Part shown: positions 48,133 to 57,407 of the stretch, in pieces | Layout: each line of letters begins with the position of its first letter | Numbering within the stretch: the first letter of the stretch is position 1 | Source: Sphingobacteriales bacterium UTBCD1 | Lineage (GTDB): Bacteria; Bacteroidota; Bacteroidia; Chitinophagales; Chitinophagaceae | Reading direction: 5' to 3' | Length of the DNA stretch: 64,000 nucleotides | Assembly (NCBI GenBank): GCA_002066995.1 | Contig: MWTC01000003.1 | Coordinates: 62,001-126,000 of the forward strand | The notes under the pieces: generated by a model | Told to the model about the DNA's origin: nothing | The model's database searches: none | Seen by the model: the letters and a program-made list of their open reading frames with translations, nothing else | Program-made: the position numbers and the translations under genes

Positions 48133-49923
48133 TTAATAATTCCAACCCGGAGTTTTAGGCACATTTCCGTTTGTAATCTGAACTACAGATGTAGGTACAG
48201 GCCATGTAATGTTATAATCTCCCGGCCACACATAAGGTGAAAGTACCGTTCCCCATACCATTTTGGCGCCATTACCTGTATAAAATTTATTTGCTTTCCA
48301 GGTACCCCAGCGAAGTTCATCAAAATAATTTACTCCTTCATTGGGAAATTCCACCCTGCGTTCATTCTGAATCCTGTTTCTGAGATCACTTTGCCCGCTA
48401 ACGAAAGTGGGCAAAGACCCATCTGCCATCTGAAGATTTGGTAAACCAGCCCTTGTGCGAACTAAATTAATGAGATCAAGGGCTTCCTGTGTTGGGCCTA
48501 CATTTTCATTGATACATTCAGCCCATCTCAGTACAACATCAGCATAACGGATAATCGGATAATCAGTAGGTACCTGGTCCCTCTTACTGCCTTCAGAACT
48601 TCCTTCATAAACAAATTTGCGGTACCAGTACAAAGCATAGTTTGTCTTGTCATTTTTAATGTCCTGGGTAGGAGGGTTCATATCGCGGTAAGGCCATCGC
48701 CAGGTATAGGTAAGATCACCTGAAGATCCAATTGGAGCTCCAAGATAAGTGGAGTAAGGAGTAATTATAGTTTGTGCCAGGCGCAGATCCCTGTTGGCAT
48801 ATGCCTGTGCAATACGAGCTTCATTACCTGCAGGCAAATAGGATGAAACCTGTGCCCCTCTTGCTGTTGCTGCGTTTAACTCAGCAGTCGTAGCATTATT
48901 CCGGAGAAAGTAAACTTCTCTCTGCGCCGGTGTCATGCTGGTATAACCCGGGATAACACTCTCCCAGTTAAATTTACTTCCATCCAAATTTTCATAAAGA
49001 TCTACCAGTTCATTGGAAGGTCCGTACCAATCCCAGCAGGAGCCAAAAGTTGAACGGGTTCCACAATAAAATGCCGTAGTACCTCCATAACCTGCAAGAT
49101 CCATATTTTGCATGGAGAAAATCATTTCGGGGCATTGCTCATTAGCTGTTTTGAATAACATCTTATAACTATTGGAACCGGCACCCATAAAAAGTGAATA
49201 GCCTGCTGCTTTCACCTGTTGAAAATCTGCTATCGCCTGGGTCCATTGTTTTTTATACATATACACTTCACCTCTCAGCGCATAAGCGGCTCCTTTGGTA
49301 GCATGGCCCCAGTTAGCATTTCCTGAAGGGTAAAAGGAAGGCAGATTCGGTTCATTAATCGCATCTGTCAGGTCCTTAATGATCACACCCCATACACTGT
49401 CTCTTGAAACAGCAGGATGATCAAATTTGTTATAAGCAGTAGGTTCCAAATAAACCGGGATACCATTCCACAGCTGATTCAGCCTGAAATAAAAGTATGC
49501 TCTTAAAAATTTACACTCTGCTATATATCTTCCTTTTTTTGCAGCAGGCGACGGTGATTTTAACGGGATATTGGTGATAGCATCATTTGCCCTGCTGATA
49601 CCTTCATAAAGAGTTTGCCAGGCTGTAGTAAATAAACCGGAGGTTGGTGTTGCTGTAGCGTTGGTCAACTCATCATTGTAATAGTCCTGTCCGGTATATG
49701 CATACCTGTCCATAGAATATAACTCGTACAACAAATTTCCACTGCCGCTGCCTCCAAGCCTCAATGCAGCATATACTCCAGTTACACCGAGGTCAGTCAG
49801 ATTATCCGTACTCCACATAGAACTGGAAGAAACCTGGTTGTTAGGAACAGTATCGAGTATTTTTTTATTACAACTACCGAAAACGATGATTGCAATTAAC
49901 CCAATAAAAATTATTTTTTTCAT
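48133..49923 (-). CDS. SusD/RagB-family outer membrane glycan-binding lipoprotein
   Basis: 596 residues from the ATG at 49923, which gives a lipoprotein signal ending in FGSC (Cys18); seven extra in-frame codons upstream (ATG at 49944) are less likely. The TPR-like helical half contains CKFLRAYFYFRLNQLWNGIPVYLEP and YALRGEVYMYKKQWTQAIADFQQV, and the C-terminal half RYADVVLRWAECINE and QNERRVEFPNEG. It binds glycan at the cell surface and lids the SusC transporter, whose gene ends 24 bases upstream. Confidence 0.96.
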   Translation of the reverse strand: MKKIIFIGLIAIIVFGSCNKKILDTVPNNQVSSSSMWSTDNLTDLGVTGVYAALRLGGSGSGNLLYELYSMDRYAYTGQDYYNDELTNATATPTSGLFTTAWQTLYEGISRANDAITNIPLKSPSPAAKKGRYIAECKFLRAYFYFRLNQLWNGIPVYLEPTAYNKFDHPAVSRDSVWGVIIKDLTDAINEPNLPSFYPSGNANWGHATKGAAYALRGEVYMYKKQWTQAIADFQQVKAAGYSLFMGAGSNSYKMLFKTANEQCPEMIFSMQNMDLAGYGGTTAFYCGTRSTFGSCWDWYGPSNELVDLYENLDGSKFNWESVIPGYTSMTPAQREVYFLRNNATTAELNAATARGAQVSSYLPAGNEARIAQAYANRDLRLAQTIITPYSTYLGAPIGSSGDLTYTWRWPYRDMNPPTQDIKNDKTNYALYWYRKFVYEGSSEGSKRDQVPTDYPIIRYADVVLRWAECINENVGPTQEALDLINLVRTRAGLPNLQMADGSLPTFVSGQSDLRNRIQNERRVEFPNEGVNYFDELRWGTWKANKFYTGNGAKMVWGTVLSPYVWPGDYNITWPVPTSVVQITNGNVPKTPGWNY

Positions 49924-49947
49924 GATCATATTTTGAATTTTCAAAAA

Positions 49948-52900
49948 TTAAAATGTCACGTTTATACCAAAAGCATATTGCTTCAATGTCGGATAACCCA
50001 CGCCGGTTCCGATCTCGGGATCAGGCCCCGGGAATTTTGTGATCGTCACCAGGTTTTCTCCCGATATAAAAACATTCAGCCTGCTGACATACTTACTTAC
50101 TGGTCCTAATACCCTTTGCGGGATTGTATAACCAATCTGCAGATTTTTCAGCCGGATATAAGATGCATCATAAAGCCAGTACGTACTTGCCACATTATTG
50201 ATATTATCGGAATACTTGATCCGGGGAAAGAGTCCGTTAATCTTATTATTCGGATCAGAAGGATTGGCCACATTGTAATAATAATGATCGTCTGCAATTC
50301 TCTCTGGTATCGTTCCGCCCAATGCCACGGTTACGCTGTTGTAATATGTCTGATTCCAGTAATACTTCATTCCCGCTGCTCCTGCCCAGATCATATTAAT
50401 GTTGAAACCTTTCCAGGAGGCATTCAGGTTTAAACCAAAAATATATTTGGGCGTATTGGACATTTTCATAAACTGTTTATCGGTAGAACCACCGTAAGTG
50501 CTATCCCCATTATTATCAGCATAGATCAGGTCTCCATAATATAATTGTCCTTTCCCAATTGTATTCACCGGAGCGAACTTAAATCCCGCAGCCTGCATAG
50601 ACTGTACCCATGCAAGATCAGCAGGAGTTCTGATCATTCCATCCTTGGGTCCACCGTTGGGATCAAGTGATCCGTCGGTCTTGGTGTATTTTCCGGTTCC
50701 ATTATATACTGTTTGTAAATAATAGACATTGATCATATATCCTTCAAGTATCCGGTTATTACCACCTGCAGATACTGCTCCGATGTTTGAGGTATAAACT
50801 GATTTTCCATTTATATCCGTAGTATATCCCTGTACCAGCGGACCTTTATATTGAACGACACGGTTAAGATAATTATAGCTGAAGTTGCCACCGGCCGAAA
50901 AATCAACCGGGCCAATTTTTCCTGTCCATCCCAAAGAAAATTCAAGGCCGCTATTCAACACCTGAGCAAAGTTTCCGACAGGGGCCGAAGCGGTGCCGAC
51001 AGTAAGATCCAGAGGCGCTGAAAAAAGGATTCCGGTTGTAAATCTCCGGTACCAGTCAACAGAGAAATTTAATTTTTTATATGCTAAGCCATCCAATCCA
51101 AAGTCAGTTACATTCGTAGTTTCCCAATGAAGGCTGGGATTGGCTATCTGACCCTGTCTTAAGCCGGTGGCAGATATTCCATTAAAGGAATAAGGTACTG
51201 CCCCGTAAGTGGCTTGCCATTGATAATTGCCTGAGGCAGTATTTCCCAATTGACCCCAGGAACCACGAAGCTTCAGGTTTTGAATATTATGATCCTGTAA
51301 TTTTTCAAGGAAACGCTCTTTTGTAAGGACCCATCCAAGTGATAACGACGGGAAAACGCCATACCTGTTATTAGGACCAAATCGGGATGAACCATCATCC
51401 CGAACATTTGCTTCCAAGAGGTACTTTTCATTATAATTATAGTTGATCCTTCCGAAAAAAGACCTCATACCCCAATTGGTGGCGCTACCGCTTGGATTAG
51501 ATGGAAAAGCGTTAGCGCTGCTGATGGCAGGAACAGAAGGATCTATCAGGCCAAATCCGGTAATGCTGGTACTGTTGCTATTAAAATAATACTGATTAAA
51601 TCCTGCTATGGCGCCAACATTATGTACTCCGGCTATTGTTGTGTTATAGCGTAACACACTTTCCAAAGTATAGCTCCAGGATTTACTGAATGTATTATAA
51701 GTATTCAACTGGCTGGCCGGTGTAGGCGCTGTCACCATTTTCATGGTAATAAAGTTCCATCTCTCCGTAGTAACCGGGTTATCATTGTAATTTCCTTCAT
51801 CAAATCTTGTCTGGTAATTAAACTTAGGTTCAAAAGTCAATCCTTTAATTAACTTCACCCTTCCATACCAGGTAGTATTGATATTTGTAGTTGGTGTTGA
51901 GCCAATATAATTTTTGGTAAAATATAAAAGGTTACTTGCCTGGCCGATTACATCCCCGCTTGCGGAGGTAGATCCGTATTTTCCGTTATAATAAGGATAA
52001 ATAGCCGGAGAAGTCTGCACCAGGTAATTAAATAAACCCAGACCGGTTAACTGTGCCATCCCGTAATTCTGCAGGTAAGCAAAGGTCTGAGTGCCTATAG
52101 TAATATTATTGCCGATTTTAGACTCAATATTTGCTCTTATCTGATATTTCGCAGCCCAGGAATTATTGATTAATCCGGGATTGTTCAGATATCCAAGCGA
52201 AAGCAGGTAGGTAGTGTTTTCATTACCGCCGCTTATTGAAATATTATGATTTTGCAGCAAATGATGCTGAAAGATTACCTTTTCCCAGTCTGTATTCGGA
52301 TAAGCAACATAATTGGGAACTCCGAGACTGGTAGTATCATTCGGATGATTTGAAGCATCTATAAATGGTTGTATAACGCTGGTTGGGTCAAAAATCACAT
52401 TGTTCCCTATATTGGTAGCAGATTCATTCAACAACTGCATATACCTCGCACTATTGGTTACAAATTTTGGAAGACCCGTAGGATTGGTAGATGAGAAAAT
52501 GCCGCTGTACGTAACTGCCGGTTTTTTAATTGTTCCTTTCTTTGTTGTAATCAGTATAACGCCATTAGCAGCCAATGCACCATAAATAGATGCAGATGCA
52601 GCATCTTTTAATACAGTGATGTTATCAATATCGTTGGGATTCACGGCATCCATGCTGCTGATAACTCCATCCACTAACACAAGAACAGAAGTGCTGCTCA
52701 GTGTACCGAGACCCCTTATGGTTATGCTGGCGCCATCGCTTCCCGGAGTACCGGAGCCTTGCCGCACATACATACCGGAAGCCAGGCCCGCCAGGGAAGA
52801 AGAAACATTGGTAACAGGACGGTTGCCTAATTCTTTTGAAGTGATAGAGGCAACGGAACCGGTAAGGTCAATTTTTTTCTGGGTGGCATACCCCACTACC

Positions 52901-53220
52901 ACCACATTCGACAAAACATCTTCGGTGTTTTGCACCAGTTTTACTGTAATCGGGCTGCCGTTCACCTGTATTTCCTGCGTCTTATAACCTACAAATGAAA
53001 TCACAAGGGTCGTACCCTGAGGAGCAGCAATCGAAAACACACCATTTAAATTGGTGGTTACTCCTATCCTGGTGTTTTTTAGCTGTACCGACACTCCCTG
53101 CATCGGTACATTGTTAGCATCAGTTACTGTACCCGTCGCAGATTGTGACTTTGCAATTCCATAAAAACAAATTGTCATTGCAAAGAGCATCATTTTTTTC
53201 AGAAGCAGTTTTTGCATCAT
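49948..53220 (-). CDS. SusC/RagA-family TonB-dependent outer membrane transporter
   Basis: 1090 residues. Signal peptide (about 1-25), then a carboxypeptidase-D-regulatory-like domain (GTVTDANNVPMQGVSVQLKNT), a plug domain (VVVGYATQKKIDLTGSVASI, ITIRGLGT, VLVLVDGV) and a 22-strand beta-barrel ending in aromatic Phe (GINVTF). There is no STN secretin domain, so it is not obviously tied to an anti-sigma pair. It imports oligosaccharides captured by SusD. First structural gene of the operon, with a 340-base upstream region holding a putative LacI-type operator. Confidence 0.97.
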   Translation of the reverse strand: MMQKLLLKKMMLFAMTICFYGIAKSQSATGTVTDANNVPMQGVSVQLKNTRIGVTTNLNGVFSIAAPQGTTLVISFVGYKTQEIQVNGSPITVKLVQNTEDVLSNVVVVGYATQKKIDLTGSVASITSKELGNRPVTNVSSSLAGLASGMYVRQGSGTPGSDGASITIRGLGTLSSTSVLVLVDGVISSMDAVNPNDIDNITVLKDAASASIYGALAANGVILITTKKGTIKKPAVTYSGIFSSTNPTGLPKFVTNSARYMQLLNESATNIGNNVIFDPTSVIQPFIDASNHPNDTTSLGVPNYVAYPNTDWEKVIFQHHLLQNHNISISGGNENTTYLLSLGYLNNPGLINNSWAAKYQIRANIESKIGNNITIGTQTFAYLQNYGMAQLTGLGLFNYLVQTSPAIYPYYNGKYGSTSASGDVIGQASNLLYFTKNYIGSTPTTNINTTWYGRVKLIKGLTFEPKFNYQTRFDEGNYNDNPVTTERWNFITMKMVTAPTPASQLNTYNTFSKSWSYTLESVLRYNTTIAGVHNVGAIAGFNQYYFNSNSTSITGFGLIDPSVPAISSANAFPSNPSGSATNWGMRSFFGRINYNYNEKYLLEANVRDDGSSRFGPNNRYGVFPSLSLGWVLTKERFLEKLQDHNIQNLKLRGSWGQLGNTASGNYQWQATYGAVPYSFNGISATGLRQGQIANPSLHWETTNVTDFGLDGLAYKKLNFSVDWYRRFTTGILFSAPLDLTVGTASAPVGNFAQVLNSGLEFSLGWTGKIGPVDFSAGGNFSYNYLNRVVQYKGPLVQGYTTDINGKSVYTSNIGAVSAGGNNRILEGYMINVYYLQTVYNGTGKYTKTDGSLDPNGGPKDGMIRTPADLAWVQSMQAAGFKFAPVNTIGKGQLYYGDLIYADNNGDSTYGGSTDKQFMKMSNTPKYIFGLNLNASWKGFNINMIWAGAAGMKYYWNQTYYNSVTVALGGTIPERIADDHYYYNVANPSDPNNKINGLFPRIKYSDNINNVASTYWLYDASYIRLKNLQIGYTIPQRVLGPVSKYVSRLNVFISGENLVTITKFPGPDPEIGTGVGYPTLKQYAFGINVTF

Positions 53221-53560
53221 TGCTTTCTTTTTTGCAGTTAATAAATAATTAGAGTTAAAAATTATTGGTACCGGAGTATTGAAATAAATATTTCTCCTTT
53301 TTTATCAAGAAATTTTTATTACCATTTTAAAAAATCAGTACCGGGAAAAATAATTACTTAATAAGTTTCTTATCCGGGTGTTTCCAGCCAAAAAATATCG
53401 AAAAACTTTTCCAGGCAAGCCAAGATTCCCTTCCAGATTAACATGAACTGCCGTTATACCGAATGTCCCGCTTCTGCTTTTTCAGAAGTAAAACTAATAA
53501 CAGCCGTTTAATAAAATTTTAACAGCGCCGGGTTTATTTACGAAAACGTTGTAGTTGCAA
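53221..53560. promoter_or_regulatory. Promoter region of the polysaccharide operon
   Basis: 340 AT-rich bases between the NTF2-like gene and susC, no coding frame. It must carry the susC promoter unless transcription comes through from the NTF2-like gene. A strong putative LacI-family operator lies at 53541-53554; a weaker look-alike (CGAAAAACTTTTCC, 53399-53412) lacks the central CG. No clear -7 element is visible. Confidence 0.5.
53541..53554. promoter_or_regulatory. Putative LacI-family operator O1 (susC side)
   Basis: CGAAAACGTTGTAG, an imperfect palindrome centred on ACGT with a central CG as in LacI/PurR-type operators. Its first 12 bases are identical to the site at 54066-54079 next to the LacI-family gene. 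Confidence 0.55.
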
Positions 53561-53965
53561 TTACGAACGCAATGCCTGCCTCGCCAGTAATTTCCACCGC
53601 CTGTTTTGCCATTGCCACACCTGCAGAATGAACAGCTCTACCTTTCCGGGTAAATTTTTATCATTGGTTCCGGCTAAGAAATGATGCCGTACCACTGCAG
53701 TTTCTCCTGTAACTATTATTTTTTGCCGTGATATTTTAATTGAAGTAAAAGCAGAATTTCTGTTTTTAATTTTCGTAATAAAACTCCTCTTATCTTCCAC
53801 CAATCCATTGGAATGACCGTAGCTTAATTCCTTGCAGAGTAACTCCTCCAGCAGCTTATCATTAACTTCAATCAATGCTGAATGAAATTTATCAACTGCA
53901 GAACTGACTTCATCTTCCCGGCTTCCGGGAACTACCACCGGCTTTTTTCCTGGATTCAATTCCAT
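53561..53965 (-). CDS. NTF2-like (SnoaL/DUF4440-type) small protein
   Basis: 134 residues, no signal peptide. The cone-shaped NTF2 fold is suggested by an N-terminal helix (VSSAVDKFHSALIEVNDKLLEELL), then alternating strands LSYGHSNGLVEDKRSFITKI, IVTGETAVVRHHFLAGT and a terminal VWQWQNRRWKLLARQAL. Such proteins are small enzymes or binding proteins of many kinds; the function cannot be read. It lies between the LacI-family gene (divergent, with an operator in the shared spacer) and susC, so it is probably under the same control as the polysaccharide operon. Confidence 0.8.
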   Translation of the reverse strand: MELNPGKKPVVVPGSREDEVSSAVDKFHSALIEVNDKLLEELLCKELSYGHSNGLVEDKRSFITKIKNRNSAFTSIKISRQKIIVTGETAVVRHHFLAGTNDKNLPGKVELFILQVWQWQNRRWKLLARQALRS

Positions 53966-54065
53966 GGCCAGGCATTAGTTAAATTATAAAAGAATACATT
54001 TCGAATTACTTCAAAAATCCTATTCCGAACGTAGTGAATAAAAAGTAATGAAGCAGCAAAATCTT

Positions 54066-54079
54066 CGAAAACGTTGTCG
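54066..54079. promoter_or_regulatory. Putative LacI-family operator O2 (regulator/NTF2-like spacer)
   Basis: CGAAAACGTTGTCG is a 14-base imperfect palindrome (12 of 14 positions symmetric) centred on ACGT. It lies in the 167-base spacer between the divergent NTF2-like and LacI-family genes, 54 bases upstream of the regulator ATG and just upstream of a near-consensus -7 element TAACTTTA (54091-54098). Likely autoregulatory operator. Confidence 0.6.
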
Positions 54080-54132
54080 TAAAACTATTCTAACTTTAGA
54101 AACCCAATTACTTTGGGGGAAAGACTATCAGG

Positions 54133-55155
54133 ATGAAATCCGGGACTATTACCATTAAAGACATTTCTAAAGCGTTGGGACTATCAGTATCCACAGTGTC
54201 CAAAGCTTTAAGAGGCAGTCACGAGATAAGTGCCGAAACACAGTCTTTGGTAAAAGAATACGCCGGCAGAATCAATTACAAGCCTAATCCCATTGCACAA
54301 GGCCTCCGTAAAGGTAAAAGCAAATCCATCGCTGTTATTGTACCAAACATTGACAATAATTTTTTTTCACAGGTGATCAATGGGATAGAGTCCATTGCTC
54401 ATAAAAAAGATTATAATGTCATCATCACGCAAACTCATGAATCTTATGAAAGAGAAGTGTTGACCACACAGCATCATTTTTCGAGATCGGTAGATGGACT
54501 GATCGTTTCAATTTCAGCAGAATCTGAAAACGTAGATCACTTTGAAGAAGTTCAAAATAAGGGATTACCCGTTGTTTTCTTTGACCGAGTACCCGATAAA
54601 ATCAAAACACATAAAGTAATTGCAAACAATTTGCAGGGTGCTTTTGAAGCGACTCAACATCTGATACAACAAGGACATCGCCATATAGCACATATCACCA
54701 GCTCGGATTTTTTATCAATAACGGCAGAAAGGCTGGAGGGATACATCAGGGCGCTTGAAGTGAATGGTCTTCCTGTAGAAGACCAGTATATAAAATACTG
54801 CGCCCATGGGGGAATGATAAAAGAAGAAACTTATGATGCGCTTCATGAATTGCTGGCTTTGAAAAATAAACCTGATGCCATACTAACTGCTTCAGACAGG
54901 TTAAGTACAACCACACTAAGTATATTAACCCAATTAAAAATGAATGTTCCGGGAGAAATAGCTCTTGTAGGATTCACCAATACCATTTCTGCTGATATTT
55001 TCAATCCGCCATTTTCAGCAGTTGTCCAACCTGCATTTGAAATTGGTAAAACGGCTACGGAACTGCTGGTGCAGCTTATTGAAAGCAAACGACCCATCAG
55101 TAATTTTGAAAAAAGAGTTCTCAACACTGAGCTGATCATCAGGAAGTCCAGTTGA
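54133..55155 (+). CDS. LacI-family transcriptional regulator of the polysaccharide locus
   Basis: 340 residues. The N-terminal helix-turn-helix (TIKDISKALGLSVSTVSKALRGSHEIS, about 6-32) and hinge helix (INYKPNPIAQGLRKG) are followed by the periplasmic-binding-protein-like effector domain (IAVIVPNIDNNFFSQVINGIE through DAILTASDRLS and ALVGFTNT). It should bind a sugar acid, possibly a keto-deoxy-uronate, and release operator DNA. Divergent from the NTF2-like gene. Two near-identical candidate operators flank that gene, so the target is probably the downstream operon and itself. Confidence 0.95.
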   Translation: MKSGTITIKDISKALGLSVSTVSKALRGSHEISAETQSLVKEYAGRINYKPNPIAQGLRKGKSKSIAVIVPNIDNNFFSQVINGIESIAHKKDYNVIITQTHESYEREVLTTQHHFSRSVDGLIVSISAESENVDHFEEVQNKGLPVVFFDRVPDKIKTHKVIANNLQGAFEATQHLIQQGHRHIAHITSSDFLSITAERLEGYIRALEVNGLPVEDQYIKYCAHGGMIKEETYDALHELLALKNKPDAILTASDRLSTTTLSILTQLKMNVPGEIALVGFTNTISADIFNPPFSAVVQPAFEIGKTATELLVQLIESKRPISNFEKRVLNTELIIRKSS

Positions 55156-55232
55156 TACTTTTTGCTTGCTATGATAAAAATCGATTTGAATATTTCTTAA
55201 AAATATTTTCCGATCTGCAGGCATATTAAATC

Positions 55233-56408
55233 TTACTTGAAGTCTGCTTTCATCACCCGTAGCACATTGCCTCCGAGAATTTTTCTGATGGATTTTTTTG
55301 AATAACCTCTTTTGACCAATTCTTCTGTGACCAACGGATATTTTGTTACATCATCCAGGCCTACCGGCACAGATGATACACCATCATAGTCTGAACCAAT
55401 ACCGACATAATCATCACCCACTAATTTAACGATATAATCAATATGATCCACCAGCTTTGAAACAGAAGGGCGGTAAGGCTCCAGTTCTGCCGAAAAATAT
55501 TGTTCCCATATTGCGTTCATTTTTGCCGCATCATAATATTGTTTCAGCGAATCTTTTATTTGTTTGCCCCGGGTGCCTTCCAGCTCATTCATTTTTTTTG
55601 CAAAATTGCTGTCAATAAAACCTGAATAAAAATTAACACAGATCACTCCCCCGTTTTTTGCCACTGCTTTTATCTGATCATCTTTCACGTTTCTGAATAC
55701 AGGACAAATATTCCACACGGAGCTGTGCGACAGCAGTACCGGTTTTGTAGTAGTCGCAATAGCATCATAAAAAGTTTGTTCCCCTGTATGAGAAAGATCC
55801 ACTATTACACCCAGCTCGTTCATCCGCTTTACTACCTGTTTACCGAATTCCGTAAGTCCTTTATGTTTTAAACTATCAGCATTCAGCGTTTCATCCATGG
55901 CGCTGGTAGCCCAACTGTTGCTGTTATTCCAGGTCAGGGTCATATACCGCATTCCTCTTTTATATAAATTTTCCAGTTTGTTCAAATCCCCTTCGATCAT
56001 GTGTCCTCCTTCCACACCGATCAATGCAACAAGTTTCTTTTGCCGGATTCCTTTTTTTACATCAGCATAGGTATAAGCCTTTATCATCCTGCCCGGATTC
56101 CGGGAAACAATTGCATCGAGGGAATCAATCTCTTCCATTGCATCTTTGAAAAAACCTTCCTTGTTCCTGGGTCTATCACCGGTCCATACGGAAAAAAACT
56201 GTACATCAAGGCCTCCTTCTTTCCATCGGTCAAGATCACTCTGGCCTGAATTGATACGATGGGAGATGTCTTTCCCGTCCAGTACGGACGAAGAAAGCAC
56301 ATCGTTGTGCGTATCAACCAATATTGCTTTGAAATGTATTTTCTCTGCTGACTGTGCCAGTACCGTCATAGAAATAAAAATAAAAAAAGCAGGAATGAAA
56401 TAGCGCAT
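55233..56408 (-). CDS. Membrane dipeptidase (peptidase M19), secreted
   Basis: 391 residues from the ATG at 56408, giving a clean signal peptide (MRYFIPAFFIFISMTVLAQ); an ATG at 56426 adds six residues and the frame stays open further upstream without a plausible start. Zinc-binding residues are visible in LVDTHNDVL (HxD), GVEGGHMIEG (Glu), VDLSHTGEQ and VLLSHSSVW (His), and GIGSDYDGV (Asp). M19 enzymes cleave dipeptides, including ones with D-residues at the C-terminal side. Periplasmic. Convergent with the LacI-family gene. Confidence 0.92.
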   Translation of the reverse strand: MRYFIPAFFIFISMTVLAQSAEKIHFKAILVDTHNDVLSSSVLDGKDISHRINSGQSDLDRWKEGGLDVQFFSVWTGDRPRNKEGFFKDAMEEIDSLDAIVSRNPGRMIKAYTYADVKKGIRQKKLVALIGVEGGHMIEGDLNKLENLYKRGMRYMTLTWNNSNSWATSAMDETLNADSLKHKGLTEFGKQVVKRMNELGVIVDLSHTGEQTFYDAIATTTKPVLLSHSSVWNICPVFRNVKDDQIKAVAKNGGVICVNFYSGFIDSNFAKKMNELEGTRGKQIKDSLKQYYDAAKMNAIWEQYFSAELEPYRPSVSKLVDHIDYIVKLVGDDYVGIGSDYDGVSSVPVGLDDVTKYPLVTEELVKRGYSKKSIRKILGGNVLRVMKADFK

Positions 56409-56530
56409 AGAATTGAATTTAGCCATGAAACTACAAATATGAATTGATAATCCGGCTAAACGACCAGGATAATCTGACCGGCAACAATCCATGTCAATAT
56501 AAAATCTATTTTCGCTGCAAATTTTTACAC

Positions 56531-57337
56531 ATGAAAGATCTGATACTGGAGGCATGGTCCAACAGGGAACTGCTGAAAGAAGAAAAATACAGGAACAACA
56601 TTGGAGCCGTGATCGAAAACATTGATAAAGGAAAACTCCGGGTAGCATCCCCGGGTGAAAACGGCTGGCAGGTGCATGAATGGGTCAGGCAGGCCATCCT
56701 GTTGTATTTTGCCACGCAGCAAATGAAAACATGGAACCTTGAACCTTTCGAATTCTATGATAAAATGCCCTTGAAGAAAAACTATAAAGACATAGGAGTG
56801 CGTGTCGTACCGCATGCAGTGGCAAGGTATGGTGCATATATTGCAAAGAATGTGGTAATGATGCCTTCTTATGTGAACATAGGCGCCTATGTGGATGAGG
56901 GTACCATGGTAGATACTTGGGCCACAGTCGGAAGCTGTGCACAAATTGGCAAAGCTGTGCACCTGAGCGGTGGCGTTGGCATAGGTGGTGTGTTAGAACC
57001 ATTGCAGGCAAGGCCCGTCATCATCGAAGACGGTTGTTTTATCGGGAGCCGTTGTATAGTTGTGGAAGGGGTTCAGGTGGAAAAAGAAGCTGTACTTGGA
57101 GCAAATGTAGTTTTGACTCAGTCAACAAGGATCATTGATGTAAGCGGAAGCTTGCCGGTTGAATACAAAGGCCGGGTGCCTGCACGCAGTGTGGTGATCC
57201 CCGGCTCATACACAAAAAAATTTCCTGCAGGAGAATACGGGGTCAGTTGTGCCCTGATCATCGGCCAGCGCAAAGCAAGTACCGATCTGAAGACCAGCCT
57301 GAACGATGCTTTAAGGGATTTCAATGTCAGCGTATAG
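56531..57337 (+). CDS. dapD: Tetrahydrodipicolinate N-succinyltransferase
   Basis: Adds succinate from succinyl-CoA to tetrahydrodipicolinate in the succinylase route to meso-diaminopimelate and lysine. 268 residues from the ATG at 56531 (MKDLILEAWSNREL). The left-handed beta-helix is visible as hexapeptide repeats from about residue 100 (GAYIAKNVVMMPSYVNIGAYVDEGTMVDTWATVGSCAQIG). Cytosolic. The upstream frame stays open to 56444 but the earlier codons are not conserved in type. TATTTTCG just upstream is one mismatch from a -7 element. Followed by a hairpin terminator and tRNA-Leu. Confidence 0.95.
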   Translation: MKDLILEAWSNRELLKEEKYRNNIGAVIENIDKGKLRVASPGENGWQVHEWVRQAILLYFATQQMKTWNLEPFEFYDKMPLKKNYKDIGVRVVPHAVARYGAYIAKNVVMMPSYVNIGAYVDEGTMVDTWATVGSCAQIGKAVHLSGGVGIGGVLEPLQARPVIIEDGCFIGSRCIVVEGVQVEKEAVLGANVVLTQSTRIIDVSGSLPVEYKGRVPARSVVIPGSYTKKFPAGEYGVSCALIIGQRKASTDLKTSLNDALRDFNVSV

Positions 57338-57340
57338 TAT

Positions 57341-57370
57341 AATGTAAGTAAACGGTATTTAATTTACATT
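57341..57370 (+). terminator. Putative dapD terminator
   Basis: AATGTAAGTAAA (57341-57352) pairs with TTTAATTTACATT (57358-57370) through about 11 of 12 positions with a short loop, and the following bases are T-rich (TTACTCTTTTCATTTTTC). It starts 3 bases after the dapD stop. Confidence 0.5.
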
Positions 57371-57392
57371 TTACTCTTTTCATTTTTCATTT

Positions 57393-57400
57393 TACATTTG
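57393..57400 (+). promoter_or_regulatory. Putative -7 element of tRNA-Leu
   Basis: TACATTTG is an exact TAnnTTTG match ending 7 bases before the mature tRNA 5' end. TTTT at 57370-57373, 19 bases upstream, is a possible weak -33 element. Confidence 0.45.
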
Positions 57401-57407
57401 CCGCCCT

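Noticed and set aside
53399..53412. CGAAAAACTTTTCC as a third LacI-type operator
   Set aside because: It lacks the central CG and matches the two strong sites only in the outer bases.
55189..55207. AT-only inverted repeat AATATTT/AAATATT after the LacI-family gene
   Set aside because: All A/T pairs, no T-run; expected by chance in AT-rich spacers.
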